Made by a program: the position numbers and the translations under genes | NCBI GenBank assembly: GCA_029959295.1 | Contig: JASCOH010000001.1 | Coordinates: forward strand, 372,001 to 436,000 | Length of the DNA stretch: 64,000 nucleotides | Direction of reading: 5' to 3' | Source of the DNA: Flavobacteriaceae bacterium PS02334 | GTDB taxonomy: Bacteria; Bacteroidota; Bacteroidia; Flavobacteriales; Flavobacteriaceae | Notes under the pieces: generated by a model | The model's database searches: none | Told to the model about the DNA's origin: nothing | What the model saw: only the letters and a program-made list of their open reading frames with translations | Shown here: positions 54,106-63,243 of the stretch, one piece after another | How positions within the stretch are numbered: the stretch's first letter is position 1 | Layout: every line of letters begins with the position of its first letter

Positions 54106-55008
54106 CTACAACCATTTCTTCCTTCTAAACCAAACAAAAATTACGACAGAAACAATTCCCATAGCTAATAAAGCGCTCGGATAGCCCCATTTTTCTTCAA
54201 GTTCGGGCATGAACTTAAAGTTCATTCCATAAATTCCTGCTATAAAAGTCAATGGCATGAAAAAGACCGAGAAAATCGTCAAAATCTTCATTACGTCGTT
54301 TGTTTTTCGGGCAGAAAGAGACAGATAAATATTTAGCAAGTTGTTCGCATCATCGTGAACTTGGTCATAAAGTGTCAGCAATTTTAAATGAAGATCTCTG
54401 GCATCTTGCAAAGCTGGCTTATCTTTCTCTTCTATTTTAACCGAATTGAGCACCTCATTGGTCAATAAGAAAAGCTTTTTGCAAAGTCCCGCCTTGCGCT
54501 TCAAATAATACATTCCTTCGATCATGTCTGCAGGAACATTTTTCTTCAAGAAAACCTTCGATTCATAATAATCAATTTCTTCTGAAAGCTTAAAGACTGG
54601 CGCCTCATAAGTGTGCAGCGTTTCCCAGATAATTTTTACAGCCATAGCTCCGGCAGAAGTCACTTTTCCAGAATCGATACAAGTTTCTCTTATGCTTTCC
54701 ATCACTGGCTGGGCTTTTCGATGAATGGTGATGATAAAATTAGTATTATAAAAAACTGCAATTTTGGTCGTCATTTCCCTAATCGTCTGTTCGTGTTCTT
54801 GCGAATGCTCTAAAACTCTCACTATAAAAAAGTGGGTATTGTTGTGCTCTTCATACTTCGGCAAATGGTCAGGATCTAAACTATCCATAAAAGTATAAGG
54901 ATTGAGGTCATATTCGTTGCCTACTTTTTCAAGTTCTTCGCGCGTCGGATTCGTAATATCAGTCCAGACAATGTCAGTATCTTTAAACTTGGTGGTTGCT
55001 ACAGCCAT
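54106..55008 (-). CDS. corA: CorA-family magnesium/divalent metal transporter
   Basis: 300 residues. Large N-terminal cytoplasmic domain (VWTDITNPTREELEKVGNEYDL, HFFIVRVLEHS), long helices around residues 170-240, then two C-terminal membrane helices. The CorA signature GMN lies in FIAGIYGMNFKFMPEL after LTIFSVFFMPLTFIAG; the last helix ends VVIFVWFRRKKWL. Forms a pentameric channel in the inner membrane. Metal specificity (Mg, Co, Ni) is not told by sequence. Confidence 0.93.
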   Translation of the reverse strand: MAVATTKFKDTDIVWTDITNPTREELEKVGNEYDLNPYTFMDSLDPDHLPKYEEHNNTHFFIVRVLEHSQEHEQTIREMTTKIAVFYNTNFIITIHRKAQPVMESIRETCIDSGKVTSAGAMAVKIIWETLHTYEAPVFKLSEEIDYYESKVFLKKNVPADMIEGMYYLKRKAGLCKKLFLLTNEVLNSVKIEEKDKPALQDARDLHLKLLTLYDQVHDDANNLLNIYLSLSARKTNDVMKILTIFSVFFMPLTFIAGIYGMNFKFMPELEEKWGYPSALLAMGIVSVVIFVWFRRKKWL

Positions 55009-55272
55009 GAAATCATTTTTAGCATAAATTTAGAATATTATTAGGCAGCTTTTTGTGAAAGAATAGTGAAATTATTTTTGAAAATCATTGAGATTATTTA
55101 AAACCTCTATAAATCTTTCGATTTTCCCTTTTAAATTTTCATAAAAAAATCGCCTTTTGGCATTACATCGAGAAAAAACAACCAGTCATCGAGTATTTAT
55201 AGTTTTTGAGGCTTTATCAGCCAAAGTTTCTTATTTTAGCCATGATCGTTAAAAAAACTCAACGCCAGAATC

Positions 55273-55920
55273 ATGAATGTAAGCCAAATTATTCGGTTAA
55301 ACAGATATCAATCTGTTATACAGTGCATCGAAGAGAATTTTGAAATTCTTGCTGATTTTCCTGAATTCGAGCTTTCCTTTATCTTTTTCAAAAGCAAGAT
55401 TTCTGAAATTTTGGAAGTATTGCGAAAGGAAAACCAAATGAGCTATGAAATCATATTCAAGGGTGAAGAAACAAAGCGAAAAATCTGCAGAGCTGGTGCC
55501 GATATTGAAATTCTCTTAAAAATAATTATCTTAAACGAATCGTCGCTTGAACTGTCAGCACGATCAAAGGCAGTCTATGATGAATTGTACCAAAAGAAAG
55601 ACCAGCTTCTTTTAAACCGCCTTCAGTCCATTCACGAAGAAGCCAAGCAGAAGCTTTCAGAGCTTGCAAGATATGGCATTACACTAAATCTGCTTAATGA
55701 ATATGAAACCATGATCAGTAATTATTTTCATAAAATACTGCCGGCCAAAAAAAGAATAACCAACAAAGAATCAAAACTGCTCCTGAAAAACCTTTTCAGG
55801 CAAACTGAGGCCGTCTTAAAAGAAGGCTTAGATAAAAATGCAAAAGCGCTGAAAGCCTCACATCCTGATTTTTTTGATAAGTACAAGCTATTGCGAAACC
55901 ACAAAAATCAGCATTCTTAA
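55273..55920 (+). CDS. Helical cytoplasmic protein of unknown function
   Basis: 215 residues, no signal peptide or membrane helix. Almost entirely helical by composition, with coiled-coil stretches (YDELYQKKDQLLLNRLQSIHEEAKQKLSEL) and a basic tail (FDKYKLLRNHKNQHS). I do not recognise a family. It is transcribed away from corA across a 264-base AT-rich gap with no consensus promoter, and convergently with the HTH gene across 139 bases without a clear terminator. Confidence 0.7.
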   Translation: MNVSQIIRLNRYQSVIQCIEENFEILADFPEFELSFIFFKSKISEILEVLRKENQMSYEIIFKGEETKRKICRAGADIEILLKIIILNESSLELSARSKAVYDELYQKKDQLLLNRLQSIHEEAKQKLSELARYGITLNLLNEYETMISNYFHKILPAKKRITNKESKLLLKNLFRQTEAVLKEGLDKNAKALKASHPDFFDKYKLLRNHKNQHS

Positions 55921-56059
55921 ATGTAGAAACTAAAGCAAACTTTCAAAAACCTTGTCATTCTAAAAGAGAATCACAATAAAGTTTTTAAATCGAAAGTTGC
56001 AGGAATGGAGACTTAAATTTTCTTGAAGTTTTCTATTTCAAAAACTGCTTTTGCCCTAT

Positions 56060-56449
56060 TCACTCTTCCGTATTCCTCTTTTTCAAAATCTCCTGCACTT
56101 CGTCTACTGACTTTTGATTCAGCCATTCTTGCACAGAAATTGTTTCTTCTTTTGGTTTTAGCGGTTTTATTTTATTGAGCTCGTGATTTTCTGGGAGGTT
56201 CATTTCTCGCAATGCAAAAAGGTCATTCGGAGTACAATTCAGGCTAGTGCAAAGAACCGTCATTTGGTTAAAATTCAACTGCACGATTTCACCTTTCAAC
56301 ATCTTATTGGCAGACGTAGTGTTGATTCCTAATTTTATAAGATAAGCATAGGGATGCAGAATATTCCTTGCTTTAAAAACCGGGTGCAGGTTTAAAACGA
56401 TGCTGCTTTTATTAATTTTTATATTCGATCTTTTATGGCTTGGAAACAT
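56060..56449 (-). CDS. Small HTH (Cro/C1-like) regulator
   Basis: 129 residues. An XRE-type helix-turn-helix is visible at about 25-80: ILHPYAYLIKLGINTTSANKML (helices 1-3), then VQLNFNQMTVLCTSLNCTPNDLF, the characteristic last helices of Cro/C1-like domains. The C-terminal 45 residues are charged (KPKEETISVQEWLNQKSVDEVQEILKK) and could be an oligomerisation helix. It is transcribed away from the 21-bp repeat array that fills its upstream region, making those repeats its most likely binding sites. No partner toxin or phage gene is nearby. Confidence 0.82.
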   Translation of the reverse strand: MFPSHKRSNIKINKSSIVLNLHPVFKARNILHPYAYLIKLGINTTSANKMLKGEIVQLNFNQMTVLCTSLNCTPNDLFALREMNLPENHELNKIKPLKPKEETISVQEWLNQKSVDEVQEILKKRNTEE

Positions 56450-56499
56450 AGTCTTGATTTTAAGAGTCTAATATAATGAATAAATCAATAACTATACAT

Positions 56500-56680
56500 T
56501 CTCTAGAACATTTTCTTCTATCTCTAGAAGCTTAGTTTCTATATCTAGAACCTTATATACAGTCTCTACAACCTTTTATACAATCTCTAAAAGCTTATCT
56601 TCTATCTGTAGAAACAAATATGTTATCTGTAAAACATTATATACATTCTGTAGAGTACTATATCCATTCTCTAGCTATAA
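56500..56680. repeat. Nine-unit array of 21-bp repeats upstream of the HTH gene
   Basis: A TCTCTAGAA-like core recurs with its inner base at 56503, 56524, 56545, 56566, 56587, 56608, 56629, 56650 and 56671, exactly 21 bases apart. The left four units keep CTAGA/CTACA; four later units read CTGTAGA or CTGTAAA. Between cores the sequence is A/T-rich (TATATAC, TTTATAC). In one plus frame the units read as heptads (SLEHFLL, YIQSLQP), but a TAG at 56533 breaks it. The array spans 50-230 bases upstream of the HTH start. The gap to 56808 otherwise shows nothing. Confidence 0.88.
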
Positions 56681-56808
56681 ATTGAAAATTAGACAGCTGA
56701 AAGCACCAAACAACGAAGCAAAACAGCAAAAAGAAAGGAGGAAACTCGATAGGGCTATCAAGAATCCTCCTTCTTATTATTTGAGATTGTTTCTAAGGTT
56801 TAGAAAAT

Positions 56809-58443
56809 CTATTTCTTCTTTCCGATATTGATGTTGTCGAAGCTGGAAACATCGATCACCTCTTCTAAATCTACATCAAACGAAATATTTATCGAATCGC
56901 CCACTATGGTTACTGGCAATTCATTTGACAATTGCGAAGAACCCACGAAGATATTAGGGTAATCTTTTATGGTAAAATAATAAAAGCTGTTGCCGTTTTT
57001 CACGTCGTTTTCAATTCTTGTTACCACAGATTTGTAACTTTTTTTGTTTGAAACCGCCGCCGGATCAATTCCGTTATCCGCCATGTTGTAGACGTTTTTA
57101 TAGGCCATCAACGTTTCGCGCATGGTATTCCCAACTCCCACAATCGTGTAATCGTTGATGGAAACCATGGCGAACATTTTCACCAAACCTCCGTCGTCTT
57201 TCAGCGTCATTACATACGTCGGAATATTGTTGATCAGGTAAGGAATCGGCAGTGACGCGTGGTATCCTTTCTCCTGCACTTTTCCTTCGGCTGAACTTTG
57301 CGCCGCGAATTCTGTCGCACCGCTTTGTCTGTAATACGTCGCTTCTTTGGTTCTCGTGTCGACCAATACAAAACCTACGGCAGATTCTTCTTTTCCTACG
57401 GATGACAAGCCAGTGTACCAGTAGGATTTGTGGTTTTCTCCATAAACCAGAGTCAGTCCCTCGGTGGTCATTAATTTATTTTCGTTTGACCAGTTCCAGT
57501 AGCCATGGACATATTCTCCCCAGTCGTTTAATTGTTCCTCAACAAAGCTGATCGGCTGGATTCTGTCTACCCAAAGTGGCGTGTTGGCAATGTCATATTC
57601 TTGAATTGCGCCTGTTTGAGCATCAACAACCAGAACTCCCGTAGCATCATTTCCGGCAAAGCCGATGCGTTTTTTATATTTGGTCACAATCCAATACGGA
57701 TGGCCGTTATCGTCAATTTCAAAATTAAAATCTTCTAACCCAACCGTTGCATATCCGTTGAAATAAACATGTCGGTCTATTCTTGATCCGAAGAAAGCGC
57801 CTGATTGGTACTTGATTCTGACTGGTTTTCCTTTCACCTCTTGAATCAATTTCACATCTCTTTCGTTAGTTGCAGAAACCATTACATAGCCTGGCGTGCC
57901 GCCGGAATTATTATACCATTTAAAAAAACCGGTGTGCAATAATGGCGCAACCCAGTACAATTCATCATTTACTTTTTGGATTGTAAATTCGCCTATTTCT
58001 GTCTGGCTTCCCAAAGAAGGCTGTGAACCGATGATTTTTTCTCCCAAAAGCAAGGCTAATTCTTCATCGACCACGCGAATTTTATCTAAAGAAATTGGCG
58101 CGATATGGTTCTTTAAATTTTGTCCGTCTTCTACTTTTCCGATTAATTTTTGGTAGGCATCGCTTCTGAACATCGGCAAGCTTGTCAACAACGGCACAAT
58201 TACCACATAGGCCAAAACGGCAAATAATATATAAAAGAAAAGTTTTGGCGGTGCTGAAACTAGGCGTAATTTGTTGGTAGGCTTTATTACTTCTAATTTT
58301 GTAAAAATGATAATTGAAATCAGAATCAGAAAAAGCAACAGAACCGGAAGGCCGATAAATCCGTAATTAATGACTGGAAGCGCCATATAAAACAATAAAA
58401 ATCCGAATAAGAGAAGTCCTAAAATTGGGATAATTTTTTTCAT
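56809..58443 (-). CDS. Large membrane-anchored protein, function unknown
   Basis: 544 residues. Three N-terminal hydrophobic segments (about 5-30, 33-50, 70-95) are followed by a long extracytoplasmic domain. It begins with VEDGQNLKNHIAPISLDKIRVVD and contains two similar motifs, TGVLVVDAQTGAIQEYDI (about 270) and VGFVLVDTRTKEATYYRQSG (about 350), reminiscent of PepSY-type repeats, plus EFIEEQLNDWGEYVHGYWNW-like aromatic stretches. I recall similar proteins in Firmicutes and Bacteroidota without assigned function. It could be a cell-wall or sensor protein. No operon partner. Confidence 0.75.
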   Translation of the reverse strand: MKKIIPILGLLLFGFLLFYMALPVINYGFIGLPVLLLFLILISIIIFTKLEVIKPTNKLRLVSAPPKLFFYILFAVLAYVVIVPLLTSLPMFRSDAYQKLIGKVEDGQNLKNHIAPISLDKIRVVDEELALLLGEKIIGSQPSLGSQTEIGEFTIQKVNDELYWVAPLLHTGFFKWYNNSGGTPGYVMVSATNERDVKLIQEVKGKPVRIKYQSGAFFGSRIDRHVYFNGYATVGLEDFNFEIDDNGHPYWIVTKYKKRIGFAGNDATGVLVVDAQTGAIQEYDIANTPLWVDRIQPISFVEEQLNDWGEYVHGYWNWSNENKLMTTEGLTLVYGENHKSYWYTGLSSVGKEESAVGFVLVDTRTKEATYYRQSGATEFAAQSSAEGKVQEKGYHASLPIPYLINNIPTYVMTLKDDGGLVKMFAMVSINDYTIVGVGNTMRETLMAYKNVYNMADNGIDPAAVSNKKSYKSVVTRIENDVKNGNSFYYFTIKDYPNIFVGSSQLSNELPVTIVGDSINISFDVDLEEVIDVSSFDNINIGKKK

Positions 58444-58673
58444 TTTAATTTTGTGTTTTGGTTTTTAAATAAGTCTTCGTAAATTTAAAATGTTACAGTA
58501 ATGGTAATAGTTTTGGAAATTTATAAAAATTGCAGCAGTTAATTTCATTATCACGAGAAAGTATTTTAGAAGTTTAAGAATCTATTAAAACTATCTTTGA
58601 AATTCACTCTTTTACAAATAATTAAGAACGCAATACCTATTTTTGCTAATTGCACTAAAAATCCTCCACGCTT

Positions 58674-59348
58674 ATGAAGCTCCTTGTTGTTGAAGACGAA
58701 CCAAACTTATTATCGATTATCAGGAAAGGACTTTCTGAAAATAATAATGAGGTGAGCGTGGCGATGGACGGAAGAACGGCGCTGGAAATGATTCAGAATC
58801 ACACTTTTGACGTAATTATTTTAGACATCATGCTTCCTGATATTAACGGAATCGAAATCTGCAGAAGATTGCGTGCCGCTAAAAACTTTGTGCCGATTTT
58901 GCTTCTGACTGCATTGGGAACTACTGAAAATGTAGTCACCGGATTGAACGCTGGCGCGGATGATTATATGGCAAAGCCGTTTAAATTCTCAGAATTGCAA
59001 GCCAGAATCAGCGCTTTGGCAAGACGTTCAAACCAAGACAATAAGCCGAATGACACAATTGTAATCGACGATTTAGAAATAGACGGACGTTCAAAATCGG
59101 TAAAACGTGCTGGAGAATCTATCATTTTGACCGCCAAAGAATTCAAGCTTTTGTATTACCTGGCGAAGAATTCAGGAATTATTTTATCTAGGGAAAAAAT
59201 ATTAGACAACGTTTGGGACATCAATTTCGACATGAATACGAATGTGGTCGACGTTTATATCAATTATGTCAGAAATAAAATTGACAAGCCTTACCAAAAC
59301 AAATTGATCCACACCATGAAAGGTCTTGGATATGTCATAAAATCATAA
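58674..59348 (+). CDS. OmpR-family response regulator
   Basis: 224 residues. Receiver domain with phospho-acceptor Asp51 in VIILDIMLPDINGIEI, acidic pocket VVEDEP and the LLTALGT / DDYMAKPFKF switch residues. The C-terminal winged helix (about 125-224) has LTAKEFKLLYYLAKNSG, ILSREKILDNVW and VDVYINYVRNKID. Closest in style to CusR/ArlR-type regulators. The cognate kinase gene follows three bases after its stop. A TATTTTTG -7-like box lies at 58638-58645 without a clear -33. Confidence 0.93.
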   Translation: MKLLVVEDEPNLLSIIRKGLSENNNEVSVAMDGRTALEMIQNHTFDVIILDIMLPDINGIEICRRLRAAKNFVPILLLTALGTTENVVTGLNAGADDYMAKPFKFSELQARISALARRSNQDNKPNDTIVIDDLEIDGRSKSVKRAGESIILTAKEFKLLYYLAKNSGIILSREKILDNVWDINFDMNTNVVDVYINYVRNKIDKPYQNKLIHTMKGLGYVIKS

Positions 59349-59351
59349 AAG

Positions 59352-60740
59352 ATGCAGATCAGGAAAAAAATTACGGTTACTTACATCGCGCTTTCTTGCT
59401 TCAGCACGCTCCTTTTGAGCGTTGTGATTTTCTTTCTATTCAAGCAAAATAACGAGTATTATTTCTTGAAAAGGCTTCAAGATCGCGCCAAAATTGCCTC
59501 TTCGATTTATTATCAGAATGATGCAGTGAAGTCGAAATATTTTCAAGAATTCAAGAAAGAAGGCCTGGAAGAATTGATCGAGGAGAAAGATTTTGTTTTG
59601 AAAGTGAACGGAAGCAATACTTTTGAATACAACACTGATTTGAACCTGCCTTCAGAATTTTATTCTCAGGTCATGAAAACTGGCCAGAGCTGGATTGAGG
59701 AAGATTACCGTTATTATTATGGCCAGATCTTTACAGAATCCGGACAAAAATATATGGTCATTGTTACTGCAAAAGACCGCAGAGGAAACACCAGCACGAT
59801 TTATATTCTTCAGATTTTAATCTTTGGAGGATTAGGATTTGTAATCTTGGCTTATTTCTTCGGAAAATTTTTGGCACGAAGAGTCATTGGCCCGATGGCG
59901 AGAATTACAAAAGAAGTAAAGAGAATCAGCGCTTCCAACCTGCATAACCGCTTGCCGGATACTGAAGGCCAAGACGAGATTTCTGACCTGACGAAGACTT
60001 TTAATGACATGCTTGACCGACTGGAAACTTCTTTTGAAATTCAGGCCAATTTTATCAATAATGCGTCGCACGAATTAAAAACGCCAATCACGACGATTAT
60101 TGCCGAGACTGAAATCATGCTCTTGAAAGAAAGAGCAACTGAGGAATATGTTTCGTCTTTGGAGAACATCAACAAGCAGGCTTCAAAACTTGGAAATCTT
60201 ACGGAAGGACTTTTAAAACTGACCCAAACAGGCTATGATGGAAGAAAGCAGGTTCATGATATTGCCCGAATCGACGAGATTCTTTTAGACGTAAAATGTT
60301 CTATTGACAAGATTTATCCTAACAATCGCGTGAATATCAAGCTGAACGAAGCTCCTGATAATGAGTCGCTGTTGACGATTCCTTGCAATCGCCCTTTGCT
60401 AGAACTGGCTTTGAATAATATTATTTCTAACGGCGTGAAATATTCTGATAATGACGAAGTTTTTGCGACGCTTACGGCGGATAAATCTAAGATTAAAATC
60501 ACGATTACGGATATCGGCATCGGAATCCCGCCGGAAGATATTCCTTATTTGTATGAGCCTTTTTTCCGTGGAAAGATAGCTTCGAAATACAATGGCTATG
60601 GACTCGGACTTCCCTTGGCCATGAAAATCATACGAATGCACAACGGCGAATTGCAGATTCAATCTGAAACCGGAAAAGGAACGGTCGTGAATATTATTTT
60701 TGACAAAACTAACATTAGAAATTCTAATCTTAAATCTTAG
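59352..60740 (+). CDS. Sensor histidine kinase
   Basis: 462 residues. Two membrane helices (YIALSCFSTLLLSVVIFFLF and IYILQILIFGGLGFVILAYFF) enclose an extracytoplasmic sensor loop of about 110 residues; a HAMP domain (about 172-225) follows. The phospho-acceptor His240 is in INNASHELKTPITT. ATPase boxes: N-box NNIISNGVKYS, G1 DIGIGIPPEDIPYLYEPFFRG and G2 GYGLGLPLAMKI. It forms a two-component system with the preceding regulator. The signal is unknown. Confidence 0.93.
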   Translation: MQIRKKITVTYIALSCFSTLLLSVVIFFLFKQNNEYYFLKRLQDRAKIASSIYYQNDAVKSKYFQEFKKEGLEELIEEKDFVLKVNGSNTFEYNTDLNLPSEFYSQVMKTGQSWIEEDYRYYYGQIFTESGQKYMVIVTAKDRRGNTSTIYILQILIFGGLGFVILAYFFGKFLARRVIGPMARITKEVKRISASNLHNRLPDTEGQDEISDLTKTFNDMLDRLETSFEIQANFINNASHELKTPITTIIAETEIMLLKERATEEYVSSLENINKQASKLGNLTEGLLKLTQTGYDGRKQVHDIARIDEILLDVKCSIDKIYPNNRVNIKLNEAPDNESLLTIPCNRPLLELALNNIISNGVKYSDNDEVFATLTADKSKIKITITDIGIGIPPEDIPYLYEPFFRGKIASKYNGYGLGLPLAMKIIRMHNGELQIQSETGKGTVVNIIFDKTNIRNSNLKS

Positions 60741-60820
60741 GAAATTCTAATTTTAATCTAAACTGGCTCTAATCTCGGAGGTCTTATTTTGTATGTATAA
60801 TAACCAAAGTAATTATACAT

Positions 60821-61546
60821 ATGAAAAATATACTAATACCGACGACGCTTCAACCCGACACCATTAATGCTGTAAAAACAGCTATCAAACAATCAAAAGG
60901 AAAAAACTGCAATGTAGTTTTGCTGCAGGTTTGCGATATTCCTGATACCGATTCGAGCTCTTTTTTTATTAGAAGCATTAAAAACGAACTGAATGTTTCT
61001 CAAAAAACTATTTTGGAAGCTTGCAGAAATCTCGTGGCCGTTTCTCAACATTGCACATTTAAATTACAGCATCAATATGGCATTTCAGCTCCTGTGATGC
61101 GTAATTTATTAGAACATCTTCATGTTGGACTGATCATTCTGACACCTTCGTATAAAAGTGCAGAGAAGAAAATCCACAATCAATTCCTCCAGATTTTATC
61201 GAATTGCAAATGTCCGATTCTTCACTTGAATTCTAATTTTGAAGAACACGAATTGAACAAAGCCATGTATTTGGAGCAAAACAAGTCAAAACTTCAAGCC
61301 GAAGATTTACAGCAATTGGTGCAAGGACAATTTAATTTCAGAATCGTCAGCCATGCGAAGATTTTTGAAGACCAAAGCGTAGAAGAAATCAATCCGGAAT
61401 TGTCTGCAGCGATTTCTAAGAATGAAATCAATCTGCTGATACAGACTAGAAAACCTGAAAAAATAAAATTAAAAAAGAGCGGAAAATCTAAAGTAAACGA
61501 AAGTTTAGGATTGCCAGTTCTTTCCTTATACGAAGAAATTGTTTAA
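60821..61546 (+). CDS. Universal stress protein-like (UspA fold) protein
   Basis: 241 residues. The N-terminal domain has the UspA opening KNILIPTTLQPDTINAVKTAI, VLLQVCDIPDTD and the HLHVGLIILTPSYK strand, followed by CPILHLNSN. A shorter second half (about 150-241) repeats the pattern loosely (FNFRIVSHAKIFED, EINLLIQTRKP). The ATP-binding GxxG motif is not obvious. It lies 80 bases after the kinase gene and 48 bases before the bestrophin gene, so it could be a target of the two-component system. Confidence 0.72.
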   Translation: MKNILIPTTLQPDTINAVKTAIKQSKGKNCNVVLLQVCDIPDTDSSSFFIRSIKNELNVSQKTILEACRNLVAVSQHCTFKLQHQYGISAPVMRNLLEHLHVGLIILTPSYKSAEKKIHNQFLQILSNCKCPILHLNSNFEEHELNKAMYLEQNKSKLQAEDLQQLVQGQFNFRIVSHAKIFEDQSVEEINPELSAAISKNEINLLIQTRKPEKIKLKKSGKSKVNESLGLPVLSLYEEIV

Positions 61547-61594
61547 AAAAAGATTCTCACAAAAAGCGATTTATAAACTTAAAGTAAAAAATAT

Positions 61595-62545
61595 ATGCTG
61601 CTAAAAAAGAAAATTCCGATGAAATATGTTCTCGGAAAAATTAAGATAGAATTAATTCTGGTTGTAATGTACGTAGTTTCATTTGACTTGATTCACCGTT
61701 ATTTTGATGCGGCGGTAATGAATATTCCTATTGCAATTCCGACTATAATTGGTACGGTTATTTCATTATTGCTAGCTTTTAAATCAAACCAAGCGTATGA
61801 CCGCTGGTGGGAAGCGAGAATGATTTGGGGCGCGATTGTTAATGACTCTCGAACCTTATTGCGCCAAGTTATTGGTTTTTACAAAGACCCAGATTTTTCT
61901 GTGGAAGCTGATGAATTCAAGGAAAGTTTTGCAAAAAGGCAAGCGGCGTGGTGTTATAGTTTGGGCCAAGCCTTAAGAGGAAAAGATCCGTTGAAACCAA
62001 TTAAAAATTTGCTTACTGCAGATGAATTTCGCTATGTTTCGAAACACAAACACGTTCCGAATGCGATTTTAATTTTGCACTCGAGAGCCTTAAAAATGGC
62101 ACAGGAAAAAGGAAAAATTAACCGATACCAACAAGTTGAAATTGATAATACTTTGACGCGTTTGTGTGAGTCCATGGGAAAATGCGAACGTATTAAAAAT
62201 ACAGTTTTTCCAACAACATATAGCTTATATATCAGATTCACACTTTGTCTGTTCATTATGCTATTGCCTTTCGGACTAACAAATTTGGTTGGATGGTTGC
62301 AAATTCCTTTGGTAACTACTATTGCTGCGGCCTTCTTCTTGGTTGAAAAAATGGCAATCCATCTTCAAGATCCTTTTGAAAACAGACCTACAGATACGCC
62401 TGTAACTACGATTTCTACAGCAATTGAAAAGAATCTGATTCAAATGGTAAATGAATTTAGAGATGAATTTGATGATACTATTGAAAAATCAGAAACTTCT
62501 TTGCATCACATTCAGCCAGTTAAAAACGCTTATTTTGTTCTTTAG
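61595..62545 (+). CDS. Bestrophin-like chloride channel family (UPF0187)
   Basis: 316 residues. Prokaryotic bestrophin plan: N-terminal helix, the FKSNQAYDRWWEARMIWGAIVNDSR signature (about 65-90), a middle region with NRYQQVEIDNTLTRLCESMGKCERIKNTVFP, and two C-terminal membrane helices (TLCLFIMLLPFGLTNLV, LVTTIAAAFFLVEKMAIHLQDPFE). Family members form pentameric anion or cation channels. Preceded by the UspA-like gene, and closed by a terminator. Confidence 0.9.
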   Translation: MLLKKKIPMKYVLGKIKIELILVVMYVVSFDLIHRYFDAAVMNIPIAIPTIIGTVISLLLAFKSNQAYDRWWEARMIWGAIVNDSRTLLRQVIGFYKDPDFSVEADEFKESFAKRQAAWCYSLGQALRGKDPLKPIKNLLTADEFRYVSKHKHVPNAILILHSRALKMAQEKGKINRYQQVEIDNTLTRLCESMGKCERIKNTVFPTTYSLYIRFTLCLFIMLLPFGLTNLVGWLQIPLVTTIAAAFFLVEKMAIHLQDPFENRPTDTPVTTISTAIEKNLIQMVNEFRDEFDDTIEKSETSLHHIQPVKNAYFVL

Positions 62546-62563
62546 GGTTGTTTTAATGTTGCT

Positions 62564-62597
62564 AAAAACCGGCTTCAAAAGAGCCGGTTTTTTTTAT
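62564..62597 (+). terminator. Terminator after the bestrophin gene
   Basis: Stem AAAACCGGCT / AGCCGGTTTT with a seven-base loop and a long T run. Confidence 0.92.
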
Positions 62598-62682
62598 TTT
62601 TATCGAAACATTTTAACCAACCTAGACCATTATTTCTTAAAAAAAAATTACTTTTACATAAAAACTATAAACATTCCATTTT

Positions 62683-63210
62683 ATGAAGACAAACAATTTC
62701 AAGAGTATTGCTAACAGAGCATTCTTAATTTTAGGTTTCTTATCGTTCACTTTTTTCGCATCTTGTTCAAGTGACAATGATCCTGAAGCTGTTGCAGAAA
62801 AATTCTTAAACCACGTAAACAAAGGCGAATTTAAAGAAGCTAAAGAATATTGCGACGAGCAAACAGCGTCTCTAATCGGAATGATGGAGTCAATGGCTGG
62901 CGATAAAACCAAAGAGCTTAAAGATCAAAACATCAAAACTGAAATTATTTCTTCTGAAGTAAAAGATGACAAAGCGACTGTAAAATACAAATCTACAGGA
63001 GGGAAAGCGGGTGCTACAACTGGTGCTGAGCAAACTTTAAATCTTGTAAAAGTAGATGGAAAATGGAAAGTGACTATCGATAAAGAAAATGCAAACAAAG
63101 AAGGAGGAGCAAAAACTCCAGAAACTGATGTTGAAGCAACTGATTCTTTAGCAACTCCAGCTGATACATTGGCTGCACCTGCTGCAGATACAGTGGTTGC
63201 TCCTAAATAA
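62683..63210 (+). CDS. DUF4878-like lipoprotein
   Basis: 175 residues. Signal sequence with lipobox (FLSFTFFASCSSDND, Cys near residue 29). AEKFLNHVNKGEFKEAKEYCDEQT and VKVDGKWKVTIDKE fit the DUF4878/NTF2-like lipoprotein group, envelope proteins of unknown role. The last 35 residues are low-complexity (Ala, Pro, Thr, Asp), like the tails of flavobacterial surface lipoproteins. The next gene begins 33 bases later. Confidence 0.85.
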   Translation: MKTNNFKSIANRAFLILGFLSFTFFASCSSDNDPEAVAEKFLNHVNKGEFKEAKEYCDEQTASLIGMMESMAGDKTKELKDQNIKTEIISSEVKDDKATVKYKSTGGKAGATTGAEQTLNLVKVDGKWKVTIDKENANKEGGAKTPETDVEATDSLATPADTLAAPAADTVVAPK

Positions 63211-63243
63211 TTGCAACTCAAAAATAATTTAAAAGCATTACTA

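Noticed and set aside
56476-56685. Heptad-repeat open frame across the 21-bp array
   Set aside because: An in-frame TAG at 56533 splits it and there is no similarity to a protein I know; kept only as an alternative reading of the repeat array.
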